This document shows, piece by piece, positions 28,422 to 38,421 of a DNA stretch of 64,000 nucleotides (positions within the stretch are counted from its first letter, which is position 1; the number at the start of each line of letters is the position of its first letter). Location of the stretch: NCBI GenBank assembly GCA_023300185.1, contig CP097092.1:620001-684000 (forward strand), read 5' to 3'. The position numbers were made by a program, and so were the translations under genes. The notes beneath the pieces were generated by a model. That model made no database searches and was not told where the DNA came from. It worked only from the letters and a program-made list of their open reading frames with translations. This DNA is from Lancefieldella parvula (lineage in GTDB: Bacteria > Actinomycetota > Coriobacteriia > Coriobacteriales > Atopobiaceae).

Positions 28422-29639
28422 ATGCCAGACGGCTCCAAAAAAGCACAGGGTTTTACCACCAACATTTCCTGCGTACACACAGAAAATTGGGCAGAGAAAA
28501 AAGAAGATTCTTGGTTTACCTACGAACTTCTCGCTGAAGATCCCAAGACGCATGCGCGCGCCGGCATCTTCCATACGCCTCATGGTGATATTCCAACGCC
28601 TATTTTTATGCCGGTTGGTACCAAGGCAACCGTTAAAGGTTTGATGACCGATACCGTCCGTGACCTTGGTGCCAAGATTATTCTGGCAAATACGTACCAT
28701 TTGTCTCAGCGCCCAGGAGATGAGCTGGTGGCGCAGATGGGTGGCCTGCATGATTTTATGCAGTGGCATGGACCAATTCTGACGGATTCCGGCGGATTTC
28801 AGGTCTTTAGCCACGAGGAGTTTATGAAGCTCTCTGATGAGGGTGTTAAATTCCGTGCGGTTGATTACGACGGTGCCTGGTCATATTGGACGCCAGAAAC
28901 TAACATGCAGATTGCCCAGAACCTTGGTGCAGACATTGTTATGCAGCTTGATCAGTGCGTAGGCTATCCTGCCGAGCGCAGAAAAGTTGAGCGTGGTGTT
29001 GAGCTTTCAAGTGCATGGGCCGAGAGATGCTTCAATGCTCATACCCGCCCTGATCAGGCACTCTTTGGCATTGTCCAAGGTGGCATGCATCTTGATTTGC
29101 GTAAGCGCTCAATTGAGCACCTTGAGTCCATTGGTGATTTCCCTGGTTATGGCATTGGTGGCTATTCCGTTGGAGAGCCTCACGAGGTCATGTTTGAGAC
29201 GCTGGCTCCACTTTGCGCCGATTACATGCCACGCAATAAGCCTCGCTACCTGATGGGCGTTGGCAATCCGTCTACGCTTATTCGCGGCGTTGCCTGCGGC
29301 ATTGATATGTTTGACTGCGTGCTTCCAACGCGCACCGCTCGTATGGGCACCGCGTTTTCCCATGAGGGCCGCATGAACCTTAAGAACGCAAAGTACTTTG
29401 CAGATGCAGGCCCTATTGATGCCAAGTGCACCTGTCCTGTCTGTACGGGCGGATATTCTCGCGCATACATCAATCACCTGGTCAAACAGCACGAGATGCT
29501 GGGCGGACAGCTGCTTTCTATGCACAATATTTACTTCTTGCTTGAGCTGATGCGTCAGGCGCGAGAGGCAATTCTTGCAGGTACCTACAGCGATTTTGTT
29601 GAGGAGTGGGAAAACTCTGACGGCGTGGTTGATTTCTAA
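28422..29639 (+). CDS. tgt: Queuine tRNA-ribosyltransferase
   Basis: About 405 residues. The active-site segment DSGGFQVFS, GIVQGGMH, GGYSVGEPHEVMF and the zinc ligands CTCPVCTGG...H are all present. It swaps guanine for a queuine precursor in the wobble position of GUN-anticodon tRNAs. The N-terminal stretch before FTYELLAEDPKTHARAG is about 30 residues longer than usual and has no later in-frame start. It begins 11 bases after dapH, so it may share the lysine operon transcript. Confidence 0.95.
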   Translation: MPDGSKKAQGFTTNISCVHTENWAEKKEDSWFTYELLAEDPKTHARAGIFHTPHGDIPTPIFMPVGTKATVKGLMTDTVRDLGAKIILANTYHLSQRPGDELVAQMGGLHDFMQWHGPILTDSGGFQVFSHEEFMKLSDEGVKFRAVDYDGAWSYWTPETNMQIAQNLGADIVMQLDQCVGYPAERRKVERGVELSSAWAERCFNAHTRPDQALFGIVQGGMHLDLRKRSIEHLESIGDFPGYGIGGYSVGEPHEVMFETLAPLCADYMPRNKPRYLMGVGNPSTLIRGVACGIDMFDCVLPTRTARMGTAFSHEGRMNLKNAKYFADAGPIDAKCTCPVCTGGYSRAYINHLVKQHEMLGGQLLSMHNIYFLLELMRQAREAILAGTYSDFVEEWENSDGVVDF

Positions 29640-29704
29640 GTTCGCCTGGCGAGAAACCCGTCTACTTGATAGCCCTGCGCAAGCAACTTTGATTTAAATT
29701 TTTT

Positions 29705-29741
29705 ATGACTAGCTCACTAATTTGTGGGCTAGTCATTTTTT
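29705..29741. terminator. Intrinsic terminator after tgt, possibly bidirectional
   Basis: A 13-bp stem ATGACTAGCTCAC / GTGGGCTAGTCAT (one G-U pair) with a T-run on the right and an A/T-run on the left. Confidence 0.88.
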
Positions 29742-29830
29742 GTCCGGTGACACGGGTAGAATGAAAGAGATAAACATTCGCGGGTGCCCAAGGTGCCCCT
29801 GGCTGGCTCTGCCGCCACAGAAAAGAGGAC

Positions 29831-32800
29831 ATGATGCCCGGCATCGAGAAAAGCACTCGTTGGAGTGTTCTTACACAAGACGTATATCTAGAGTCGCTGT
29901 TTAAAAAAGAATTGCACGTTACTTCACTTGTTGCTCGTGTATTAGTAGCACGTGGATTTACTGATGTAGCCGCAGCTCGAGAGTTTCTCTCGCCATCCTT
30001 GCAAAGGGATTGGCTTGATCCACAGTGTATTCCTGGAATGGCTGAGGTTGCCGCCCATGTTCATAAGGCAATTGTTGAGCATAAAAAGATTGCCGTTTTT
30101 GGTGATTTTGATGTTGATGGAATGAGCTCAACATGTCTGCTTACCCTGGCTTTACGTCGATTGGGAGCAGATGTTTTGCCGTATATTCCGCATCGTTTTG
30201 GTGAGGGATACGGACTTTCTAAAGAGGCTCTTGCAAGAGTTTTGCAAGATAGAAAGCCAGATTTAATTATTACGGTAGATAATGGCATTGCTGCTGCTCA
30301 AGAGGTTGCTTGGCTTTTGCAGCAGGGGATTGATGTTGTTGTTACTGATCATCATGAGCCCGCAGATCTGGTGCCCCAGGGTGTTCCAGTCACCGACCCA
30401 AAGCTTGTTGAGGATTGTCCTTCTAGAGAACTTGCTGGTGCAGGCGTTGCCCTTAAGCTGGTGCAGGTTTTAGGACAGCTTCAAGATCAGCCTCAGCTTT
30501 GGCTTGATTACATTGATGTTGCTATGTTGGGCACACTGTCTGACATGATGATGCTCAACAAAGAGAATCGTGCGCTGGTTTCTGAAGGTGTGAAACGCCT
30601 GCAGAAAGGTCTTCGTCCAGGTCTTGTGGCTCTAGCTGCTGTTGCTGGTCAAGATATTGCCCAGATTTCTGCAGATAATCTGCCGTTTTCTATTATTCCT
30701 CGCCTTAATGCGGCAGGACGCATGGGTACTACTGATATTGCGCTTGACCTTCTTCTTACAGAAGACGCTGAAGAGGCAACCATTCTTGCTGGAAAACTAG
30801 AAGAGATTAATGCTGAGCGTCGTGCTATTGAGGCAAAGCTTACCGATGAAGCACTTGAGCAGGCAAAAGAAATCTACGACGGCGGCCGCGCAATTGTGCT
30901 TGCCAAAGAGGGCTGGCATGAGGGCGTAAAGGGCATTGTTGCTTCAAGAATTGTTAATCGCTATCACGTGCCTTGCATTCTGTTTACCATCCAAGATGGA
31001 GTTGCTCGCGGTTCTGGCCGCTCTGTTGGCTCCGTTGATTTATTCCACGCCGTTGAACAGTGTGCAGACCTTACCGTCCGTTTTGGTGGTCATCAAGGAG
31101 CTGTTGGCGTAACGGTAGAAACATCAAAGATTGACGCATTTAGAAAGCGTTTATCAAAGGTTATGGCAGAGCTTCCAGAAGAAGAGTTTGAGGCTTCAGG
31201 AGAAGTTACTGCCCTGGTAAACCTTGATGAAATTACTATCAACTCCATTGACGCCCTTGAGGCACTGCAACCTTTTGGTCAGGGTAATAAAAAGCCGCTC
31301 TTTGGCGTCAAGGGTGTAGTGATGAAGAATCGCTCACGTGTTGGCGCAGGCGGAGCTCATCTTTGTTTTATGGCTTCAAATGGCATCTCCTCAATTTCAT
31401 CCATTATGTTCAGGACGCCTCATGTTGAGGCAGCAGCTGAGTATGACGGTGCTGTTGATTTGATTTTTGAGGCAGTTAACGAGACCTGGCAGGGTAGAAC
31501 CAAACCAAAACTCATGGTCAGAGATATTCTCTACAGAGACTTTACCGATGAAGATGACGGCCCCATTGAAGCAGATCTTCTCGGCAGCGCTGCTGACTTG
31601 CCCCTTGTGGTTACCAAGGAGACTACAGAGGCTGATGAGGCCTCCCAAGAGCAGGCGCAGCAAAAGCGCCGTGAGCTGGAGAGTCTTTCTTCTGAGGAGC
31701 TTACCCAGACCCTGGTCACGTCCATGATTGGTTCAAGAGAACTCTTGCCTCTGCAAAAGAAAACACTAGAGGCTCTCTCTCAAGGAACGTCTTGTCTCTC
31801 TGTCATGGCAACAGGTAGAGGTAAATCGCTTATTTTCCAGGTTCATGCTGCTCGTGTTGCGCTGCTGCAACATAAAATGAGCGTGTTTGTCTACCCGCTG
31901 CGCGCCCTCATCAACGACCAGGTTCAAAGCATAAAAAACACCTTTGAGCCTCTAGGAATTTCTGTCGAGGTACTCAACGGAGAAACAGACCTTTCCAGCC
32001 GAGAAGACCTGTTTGCTCGCATGAGAAACAATGAGCTTGATATTGTGCTGACTACTCCAGAGTTCTTCTCGCTCCACGCTGATCAGTTTGCTCGCGGCGC
32101 AAAACATCTCGTTTGTGGTGTTTGATGAGGCACATCACGTGGGCATGAATGCTTCTGAAGGCAGACTTGCATATGCACAAATGCCACAGGTACTAAAGAT
32201 GCTTGGGAGTCCGCAGGTACTTGCCACAACAGCTACGGCTACCACGCAGGCAGCTCAGAATATTTGCCAGCTTCTCTCTATTGAAGCAGAGCATGTATAC
32301 AAAGACAAAACGGCTCGTACTAACCTTGAACTCAAGGACCTTCGTGGTGCTAAGGATAGGGAATGTGCGCTGCTTTCTCTTGTGTCCGATGGTACAAAAA
32401 CGGTTGTCTACGTCAATTCAAGGGAGCAAGCGCAGGCACTGACGCGTATGCTACGCCATCGTATTCCAGAACTTGGTCATAAGATTGCGTTCTATCATGC
32501 GGGTCTAACACCTCAGATACGTAAGAACGTTGAGCGCGCTTTTAGGCGTGGAGACGTTTGTTGCATCATTGCTACCAGTGCATTTGGCGAAGGCGTCAAT
32601 ATCTCTGATATTCGCCAGGTTATTCTGTATCACCTGCCGTTTGGTCGCGTTGCCTTCAATCAGATGAGCGGACGCGCAGGTAGAGACGGTAAGCCTTCTG
32701 TAATTCAGATGCTATTTGATGCGCATGATATGCGTGTTAACGAGCGCATCCTTTCTTCTCATGCACCACAGCGAGAAGCCCTGGTAGCTGTCTACCGCGC

Positions 32801-33197
32801 GCTTACGGCACTGCAGCCAAAGCTTGGTGCTCAGACAGCTGATTCAGCACTCACTGATGAAGATATTGCGCAGATGGCGCTAGAAATTGACCCGCGATCT
32901 AAGGCTGACGAGCAAACCGTTCGTGTTGCACTTGACGTTTTTGCTGAGCTAGGGTTTATTAGCATTGAAGGATTTGATCAAACGCGAACAATCTCCGTCA
33001 ATAGTCAAGCTTCGCACATGGACTTGCTGGAGTCTGCACGCTACGCTGAGGGGCTTAAAGCGCACGCTGAGTTTGAATCATTTGCTCAGTGGGTACTTTC
33101 TGCTTCACCAGATGAGCTGGCAGATGCTATAACAAAACCCATCGTTCCAGAAATTGGTTCAACGTTTGATGGGGGAAGGGAGTCCTCTGATGAGTGA
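29831..33197 (+). CDS. RecJ exonuclease fused to a RecQ-like superfamily 2 helicase (frameshifted)
   Basis: Restored length 1121 residues. The N-terminal half is RecJ: FGDFDVDGMSSTCLL and TVDNGIA/DHHEP (DHH motifs), then FGGHQGAVGVTVE (DHHA1), and an OB-like part up to about 600. The C-terminal half is a complete helicase: motif I MATGRGKSLIFQ, Ia YPLRALINDQV, Ib TTPEFF, II FDEAHHVG, III ATTATAT, V ATSAFGEGVNISDIRQVI, VI QMSGRAGRDG, plus a C-terminal helical part. The frame breaks at about 32103 in an A-run; removing one A joins QFARGA to NISFVVFDEAHH. RecJ and RecQ normally work as separate proteins in gap repair. The last codons overlap rel by 8 bases. Confidence 0.88.
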
Positions 33198-35537
33198 CGA
33201 GAGGACCAAAAAAGAGGCCAAGACGCCAGGCGCGGATAATTACCGTCTGCTTGAGGGGGCCGTGCGCACATATTTGCCTGAGGAAGCTCAGGCAAAGATT
33301 GCTGCTGCATATGCCTTTGCTGCTGACTATCACAAAGATCAACGTCGTCGTTCTGGCGAGCCTTATATCAACCACCCAGTTGAAGTGGCCCTTATTCTTG
33401 CGCACGATCTTCATATGGATGAAGACACCATCTGTGCTGCCCTTATGCACGATACCGTAGAAGATACGTCTGCTTCACTTGATGAAATCTCTTCTCGCTT
33501 TGGTAAGTCAGTCGCTGAGCTTGTTGACGGTGTCACAAAGCTTACGTCCATCGAAGTCAGTTCAATGGACGAGAAACAAGCGCTTAACCTGCGCAAAATG
33601 TTCCTTGCCATGTCAAAGGACATCCGCGTTGTTATCATCAAGCTTGCCGACCGTCTTCACAACATGCGCACGCTGGCGGCACTTCCACCGGATCGTCGTC
33701 TGTTTAAGGCGCGAGAAACCATGGACGTGTATGCGCCACTTGCTGACCGCTCTGGGTATCTCTTCGGTTAAGTGGGAGCTTGAGGATTTGTCCTTCTTCT
33801 GGCTTAGAGCCAGAGGAGTATCAGCGTGTTGCGCGCATGGTCTCTGACTCTCGTGCACAAAGAGAGAATGACCTCAACAACGCTAAAAAGACTCTGACTG
33901 ATGAGCTTAATGCTGCCGGTCTTACTGACTTCCAGATTACGGGACGTCCTAAGCACCTGTGGTCCATCTATCAAAAGATGGTCCGCAAGGGCAGAGAGTT
34001 CTCCAACATCTACGATCTTATCGCTCTGCGTGTTATTACTAAGAACGTAGGCGATTGCTACTCGGCACTTGGTGCTATCCATGCACTGTGGCATCCAATG
34101 CCTGGTCGTTTTAAGGACTACATTGCAACGCCAAAGGCCAATCTCTATCAGTCTTTGCACACAACAGTTATTGGCCCTGATGGACGCCCTATTGAGATTC
34201 AGATTAGAACCGCCGAGATGCACGAGGCATCTGAGTACGGTATTGCTGCTCACTGGCTGTATAAGGAGCAGGGCAATTCAAAGGGCAAGATGTCCTCTGA
34301 AGACAAGCTTATTGACTCAACCATCAACTGGATTCGCCGCAGTCTTGACTGGGCCGTTGAAGACGATATTGACGATCCCCACGAGTTCTTGGACAACTTG
34401 CGCGTAGACCTCTTTGAGCATGAGATTTTTGTCTTCACGCCAAAGGGCGAGGTCATGAGCTTGCGCGTCAATTCAACACCTCTGGACTTTGCTTACGCTG
34501 TTCACACTGAGGTGGGCAATCACTGTGTTGGTGCGCGCGTTAATGGCTCCGTAGTTCCACTGACGCATACGCTTCAGATGGGTGACCGCATTGAGATTTT
34601 GACTAACAAGAACGCTCGTCCTTCTCGCGACTGGATGACGCTGGTAAAGACGCCGTCCGCACGTGCAAAGATTCGCAAGTATTTCTCGCAAGAGAACAAG
34701 TCTGACGATGCCGAGCGCGGTCGTTCTGAGCTTGCAAAAGAGCTGCGCAAGCGTGGCTATGGCATCAGCGCTACGCGTACCGTTAAGGCGCTTGATCAGC
34801 TCACCGAGCAGTTTGATTATCGCAGCGTAGATGACCTGTTTGCGGGAATTGGTGCAGGTAATCAGTCTGCTAAGCAGGTTGTCAATCGCGTGAGTGAAAT
34901 CTTAGAGGAGAAAAATCCCGAGGTTGTTACTGAGCAAGAGCGTAATGCGGCGCGCCTTCAGGAGAAGAACAAGGCAATTGCAAACGATCAGCCTTTGGTT
35001 CGCTCCTACGTTATTTCTCGTACCGCCAAGGGTAGTCGTCCCAAGAAGTCTAACTGCGGCGTTGTGGTAAACGGCGATCCAGATTTGCTTGTTCATCTGG
35101 CACATTGCTGCAATCCTGTTGCAGGTGACGATATTGTGGGCTTCATTACACGCGGTCGTGGCGTTTCTGTTCACCGCGCCAATTGCCCTAACGTTAAAGA
35201 CCTGCTCAACGATCCAAAGCGTATCATTCCTGTTTCTTGGGATGCCAGCGGCGCTACTGAGTTTAGGGTAGAGATTGTCGTTGAGGCAACGGACCGTATG
35301 GGCCTTCTTAAAGACGTCACGGTTGCGCTGTCTGACGCTGGTGCAAACATTCTTTCTGCAGCTACACAAGTGGGCGAGCAGGGCGTAGTACGTATGCGCT
35401 TCTTGGTTTCTATCTCTGATACCAGCTTGCTTGATACCTTATTTGCATTTGTAACTCGCGTGCCTTCTGTCTACGACGCTCGTCGTATTATGCCAGGTGA
35501 AGGCGCTAATCAGATGAGAAGGAGACTTTATGGCTAA
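33190..35537 (+). CDS. rel: Bifunctional (p)ppGpp synthetase/hydrolase RelA/SpoT (two frameshifts)
   Basis: Restored length about 781 residues. HD hydrolase domain (YINHPVEVALILAHDL, LMHDTVEDT, residues 55-150), synthetase (FKDYIATPKANLYQSLHTTVIG), TGS (IFVFTPKGEVMSLRVNSTPLDFAYAVHTEVG), zinc-finger-like (HCCNPVAGDDIVGFITRGRGVSVHRANCPN) and ACT domains in order. Two +1 breaks (about 33751 and 33817) separate hydrolase from synthetase; reading through gives ADRLGISSVKWELEDLSFFW then LEPEEYQRVARM. ATG 33190 overlaps the recJ-recQ end and has GGGAAGGGAG upstream. It sets stringent-response alarmone levels. Confidence 0.93.
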
Positions 35538-36303
35538 TCAAAATGAGGGCTGCTCTTGCGGCCATAATCACGAGGAAGAGCACGGACACGGTGGCTGCTG
35601 CGGTCATCATGGCGAGCATGGTCACGGCGAGCACGGTCATGGCGGTTGCTGCGGCCATCACGGTCATGGTGGTTGCCATCACGCAAAAGACCAGATTGGT
35701 GTCTTTAAAGTAGGTCCTCTTGAGACCAACTGCTACATTTACGTTTCTGGTAATGAGTGCATGATTATTGATGCCGGTGCATCGGGTGCAGAGATTGCTG
35801 CACAGCTCTTGAACCTTGAGCTTAAGTACATTGTTGCTACTCACGGCCATGCTGATCACGTTGGCGGCGTTAAGGCTTTGAAGCTTGCTGTGCCTGGCGC
35901 TCAGTACCTAATCAACGAGGCAGATAATGAGCTTGCAAAGAGGGCTCATAACTCAAACGAGATCTATGATGATGCTCCAGAGCCAGACGGTTTTCTCCAC
36001 GAGGGAGATGTTCTCTCTGTTGGAACTGCACAGTTCAAGATTATGGAAACTCCTGGTCACACTCCTGGCGGTATTGTTTTGGTGGGAGAGGGAACTGCTA
36101 CTGGCGCCGTTTTTGTAGGCGATACGCTTTTCCAGGGTTCTGCAGGAAGAACAGACCTTCCAGGCGGCAACTTTGAAACACTTAAGGCTTCTTTGAACCG
36201 CATCAAGACAGAGCTTGATCCAACCTCCATTATTTTGTCAGGACATGGAAATCAAACGTCTCTTGAGGCAGAGATAGCAACTAACCCTTTCTTGCAGGAT
36301 TAA
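35530..36303 (+). CDS. MBL-fold metallo-hydrolase with a His/Gly/Cys-rich N-terminus
   Basis: 257 residues. Residues 8-51 contain about 17 His and 9 Cys in a repeated HGHGGCCGHHGEHGHGEHG-type pattern, likely a metal-binding tail. The rest is a glyoxalase-II-like MBL domain: THGHADHVGG, METPGHTPGG, FVGDTLFQGSAGRTDLPGGN and LSGHGNQT. Cytoplasmic thiolester or other hydrolase; substrate unknown. It overlaps rel by 8 bases with GAAGGAG ahead of ATG, so it is probably co-translated with rel and the recJ-recQ fusion. Confidence 0.87.
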   Translation: MANQNEGCSCGHNHEEEHGHGGCCGHHGEHGHGEHGHGGCCGHHGHGGCHHAKDQIGVFKVGPLETNCYIYVSGNECMIIDAGASGAEIAAQLLNLELKYIVATHGHADHVGGVKALKLAVPGAQYLINEADNELAKRAHNSNEIYDDAPEPDGFLHEGDVLSVGTAQFKIMETPGHTPGGIVLVGEGTATGAVFVGDTLFQGSAGRTDLPGGNFETLKASLNRIKTELDPTSIILSGHGNQTSLEAEIATNPFLQD

Positions 36304-36337
36304 ATCAGCTACAACTTTGATGATTTAGCAAGACAGA

Positions 36338-36374
36338 TTTGCATAGGTGCGGTATAGTACCTATGCAAACTTTT
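36338..36374 (+). terminator. Hairpin/terminator after the MBL gene that encloses the tRNA-Leu -10 box
   Basis: An 11-bp perfect stem TTTGCATAGGT / ACCTATGCAAA followed by CTTTTT. The loop contains TATAGT (36353-36358), which is well placed as the -10 element of the tRNA-Leu gene starting at 36377. Confidence 0.65.
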
Positions 36375-36376
36375 TA

Positions 36377-36460
36377 GCCCGAGTGGCGGAATGGCAGACG
36401 CGGAGGTCTCAAAAACCTTTGAGGAAACTCGTGTGGGTTCAAGTCCCACCTCGGGCACCA
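36377..36460 (+). tRNA. tRNA-Leu (anticodon CAA)
   Basis: Class II tRNA with a long variable arm: acceptor GCCCGAG / CTCGGGC, anticodon loop CTCAAAA giving CAA, T-arm with GTTCAAGTC, CCA encoded. Confidence 0.93.
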
Positions 36461-36600
36461 GCTAAAAGTTTAAGCTAGATGTGAATTTCTCGTCATATCT
36501 AACTTGGTACTTGTAATGTTTTCTCGTTAGAGGTAACCTTACAAGGTACTTTTGAAGCGGGATTGAACGTGAGTCCCCACCTACACAGCGCAAAAGCAGC

Positions 36601-36697
36601 TGTCTGGTCAGACAATTTAACCTTCGCACGTCACCTGTGCGTATTGTCTCCCAGTTGCTTGTGCACTGGGTTTTTTATTGGCGGACAAGCAATTGTC
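36601..36697 (+). promoter_or_regulatory. Structured leader with internal terminator upstream of infC
   Basis: TGTCTG-GT-CAGACA at 36601-36614; a larger stem AGACAAT / ATTGTCT enclosing CGCAC / GTGCG; then CCCAGT...ACTGGG (36650-36670) with TTTTTT, a clear intrinsic terminator; then GGACAA / TTGTCC just before the infC ribosome site. The stems share segments, so they may be alternative folds, as in ribosomal-protein L20/IF3 leaders. Confidence 0.6.
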
Positions 36698-36708
36698 CAA
36701 GAGGGAAG

Positions 36709-37290
36709 GTGTACAAGATAGCCAAGAACGATGGTCCTCGCATTAATGAGGAAATCACTGCTCGCACGTGCCGTCTTATTGACGCTGATGGTAGTCAGCT
36801 TGGTCTTTTTGGCGTCAATGATGCAATGAAGAGAGCTCGTGAGCACGGTCTTGATCTCGTAGAGATTGCTCCAAATGCCGAGCCTCCTGTATGCAAGATT
36901 CTTGATTACAGTAAGTTCAAGTATGAGCAGGCTCGCAAGGCCAAGGCAGCTCGCAAGAACCAGGTCAAGATCGAAGTCAAAGAGATGAAGTTCCGCCCAA
37001 AGATTGATGTGGGCGATTACGAGACCAAGAAGGGTCACGTACTGCGCTTCCTCAAGAAGGGAGCACGCGTCAAGATTACCATCATGTTCCGTGGACGCGA
37101 GATGGCTCACCCAGAGCAGGGCCGTATTGTACTTGATCGCCTTGCTGAAGATTTGAAGCCTTTTGCCACAATTGAGCAGAAACCGCTCATTGAAGGCCGT
37201 AACATGCACATGCTCGTTGCTCCAATCAAGGGAGCGTTTGACGAGAAGCCCGAGGGTGCTGAGGATGGCACCACACAGGAGGAGAAGTAG
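36709..37290 (+). CDS. infC: Translation initiation factor IF-3
   Basis: About 193 residues. Typical [21 protein letters not shown]-terminal domain, the linker rich in Lys/Arg/Ala ([13 protein letters not shown]), and the C-terminal domain [20 protein letters not shown]...[18 protein letters not shown] 36709 is chosen: it directly precedes the conserved start of the family and follows GAGGGAAG, although the spacing is very short. In-frame sequence further upstream runs through the leader terminator and is not protein-like. It heads the infC-rpmI-rplT operon. Confidence 0.93.
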   Translation: MYKIAKNDGPRINEEITARTCRLIDADGSQLGLFGVNDAMKRAREHGLDLVEIAPNAEPPVCKILDYSKFKYEQARKAKAARKNQVKIEVKEMKFRPKIDVGDYETKKGHVLRFLKKGARVKITIMFRGREMAHPEQGRIVLDRLAEDLKPFATIEQKPLIEGRNMHMLVAPIKGAFDEKPEGAEDGTTQEEK

Positions 37291-37291
37291 T

Positions 37292-37492
37292 ATGCCTAAG
37301 ATGAAGACGCACAAGGGTTCGGCTAAGCGTTTCCGCCGCACCGGTACTGGCAAGATTATGCGTGCTAAGGCTTTTAAGAGCCACATTCTTACCAAGAAGT
37401 CCCAGAAGCGTATCCGTGGCTTCCGTAAAGAAGCTGTTCTTTCCGCTGGCGATGCAGCAGTAGTTTCTCAGCGTATGGGCGCTAAGAACTAA
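37292..37492 (+). CDS. rpmI: 50S ribosomal protein L35
   Basis: 66 residues, [20 protein letters not shown]..., very basic, canonical L35 length. It starts one base after the infC stop, with AGGAGGAGAA overlapping the end of infC as ribosome site. Confidence 0.97.
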   Translation: MPKMKTHKGSAKRFRRTGTGKIMRAKAFKSHILTKKSQKRIRGFRKEAVLSAGDAAVVSQRMGAKN

Positions 37493-37533
37493 GCGCGCCA
37501 CCCACCAGATCAAATAACAAGGAGTGATTAGAT

Positions 37534-37893
37534 ATGGCAAGAGTTAAGCGCGCAGTTGCTGGTCGCAAGAAGCGTCAGACGCTCGTCGAGCGCACAAAGG
37601 GTTATTATGGAACTTCCTCTCGTACCTTCCGTGGTATGAAGGAGCAGGCACAGCATTCTGGTCAGTATGCTTACCGTGACCGTCGTAACAAGAAGCGTGA
37701 TTTCCGCGCACTGTGGATTCAGCGTATCAACGCTGCAGCACGCATCAACGACCTTTCTTACAGCAAGTTCATGCACGGCCTCAAGCTCGCTGGCGTTGAG
37801 CTTGACCGCAAGGTTCTCGCAGAGATTGCTTACTCTGACGAGCAGGGCTTCGCAGATCTTGCAGAGATTGCTAAGAAGGCTCTCGCTGAGTAA
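37534..37893 (+). CDS. rplT: 50S ribosomal protein L20
   Basis: 119 residues starting [20 protein letters not shown], with the conserved [22 protein letters not shown]. In other bacteria L20 represses its own operon by binding the leader; the structured leader before infC could serve this. Ribosome site AAGGAG lies before ATG. Confidence 0.98.
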   Translation: MARVKRAVAGRKKRQTLVERTKGYYGTSSRTFRGMKEQAQHSGQYAYRDRRNKKRDFRALWIQRINAAARINDLSYSKFMHGLKLAGVELDRKVLAEIAYSDEQGFADLAEIAKKALAE

Positions 37894-37944
37894 CTTCAGT
37901 TTGAGGCTTCAGCCAAGCGATTTCTTCGCAGCTAGATAGCTACA

Positions 37945-37974
37945 CCCCGTACATCCCGGATGTGCGGGGTTTTC
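37945..37974 (+). terminator. Intrinsic terminator after rplT
   Basis: Stem CCCCGTACATCC / GGATGTGCGGGG (one mismatch or G-U) followed by TTTTC. Ends the infC operon. Confidence 0.85.
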
Positions 37975-38040
37975 TTTTGGCGAGAAACCTGGTGGGACCA
38001 TGGTGCTCCGTTGAGGTCCCGGCGAGCCTGATTTTCTCGC

Positions 38041-38339
38041 CAAGTCTGAATGATTTGCCGGCAAAGCGCACCATGTCTGAGCTCTTTGCCGGTTTTTCTC
38101 GCCATGTCTGAGTAAATGCACTCAGACATGATGCAGCTTTCAGGCTCAAAAATTCAGGGCCGAAACGCCTATCTTTGACGCGCCTGATTTCATCAAAGAA
38201 TCTGTAAATTTTGCCTAAAAATGCAAAAGAAACTGTGGATTTGCCTGATTTTGTCAAAGAATCTGTATCTAAAGTACAGATTCTTTGCACTTTTTAGGCG
38301 CGTGAGCTGGTTGTTGGCGCACCTGGCGAGAAACCCGTG
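38041..38339. repeat. Dispersed intergenic repeat, copy 1
   Basis: Roughly 300 bases, alignable over its whole length with 55528-55807 (about 80 percent identity by eye; one 15-base insertion near the right end). It holds a palindrome at 38103-38130 (arms CATGTCTGAGT / ACTCAGACATG), a stem CAAAGAATCTGTA / TACAGATTCTTTG at 38255-38287, direct repeats of CCTGATTT...CAAAGAATCTGT, and three GGCGAGAAA/TTTCTCGCC motifs in or at its edges. No ORF is shared by both copies. It lies between convergent genes (rplT and the TagO-type gene). Confidence 0.85.
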
Positions 38340-38421
38340 CAGCCGCAGCCGCAGCCGCAGCTCACGCAAACGGAACCGCGAGCACACGGAAAGACAATTT
38401 GTGAGCAGCTGTTTTCCCAGC

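Noticed and set aside
29740..29830. Possible small RNA (SRP-like) before recJ-recQ
   Set aside because: The GCCC/GGGT words did not form the conserved SRP domain; seen only as a 5' leader.
33190..33771. Stand-alone HD-type ppGpp hydrolase
   Set aside because: The apparent short protein is created by +1 shifts; the restored frame gives a normal full-length Rel.
36631..37395. 254-residue open frame on the minus strand
   Set aside because: Antisense to infC and rpmI, no support.
38041..38339. CRISPR-like array
   Set aside because: Internal repeats are palindromic and unevenly spaced, with no regular spacers and no cas genes nearby.
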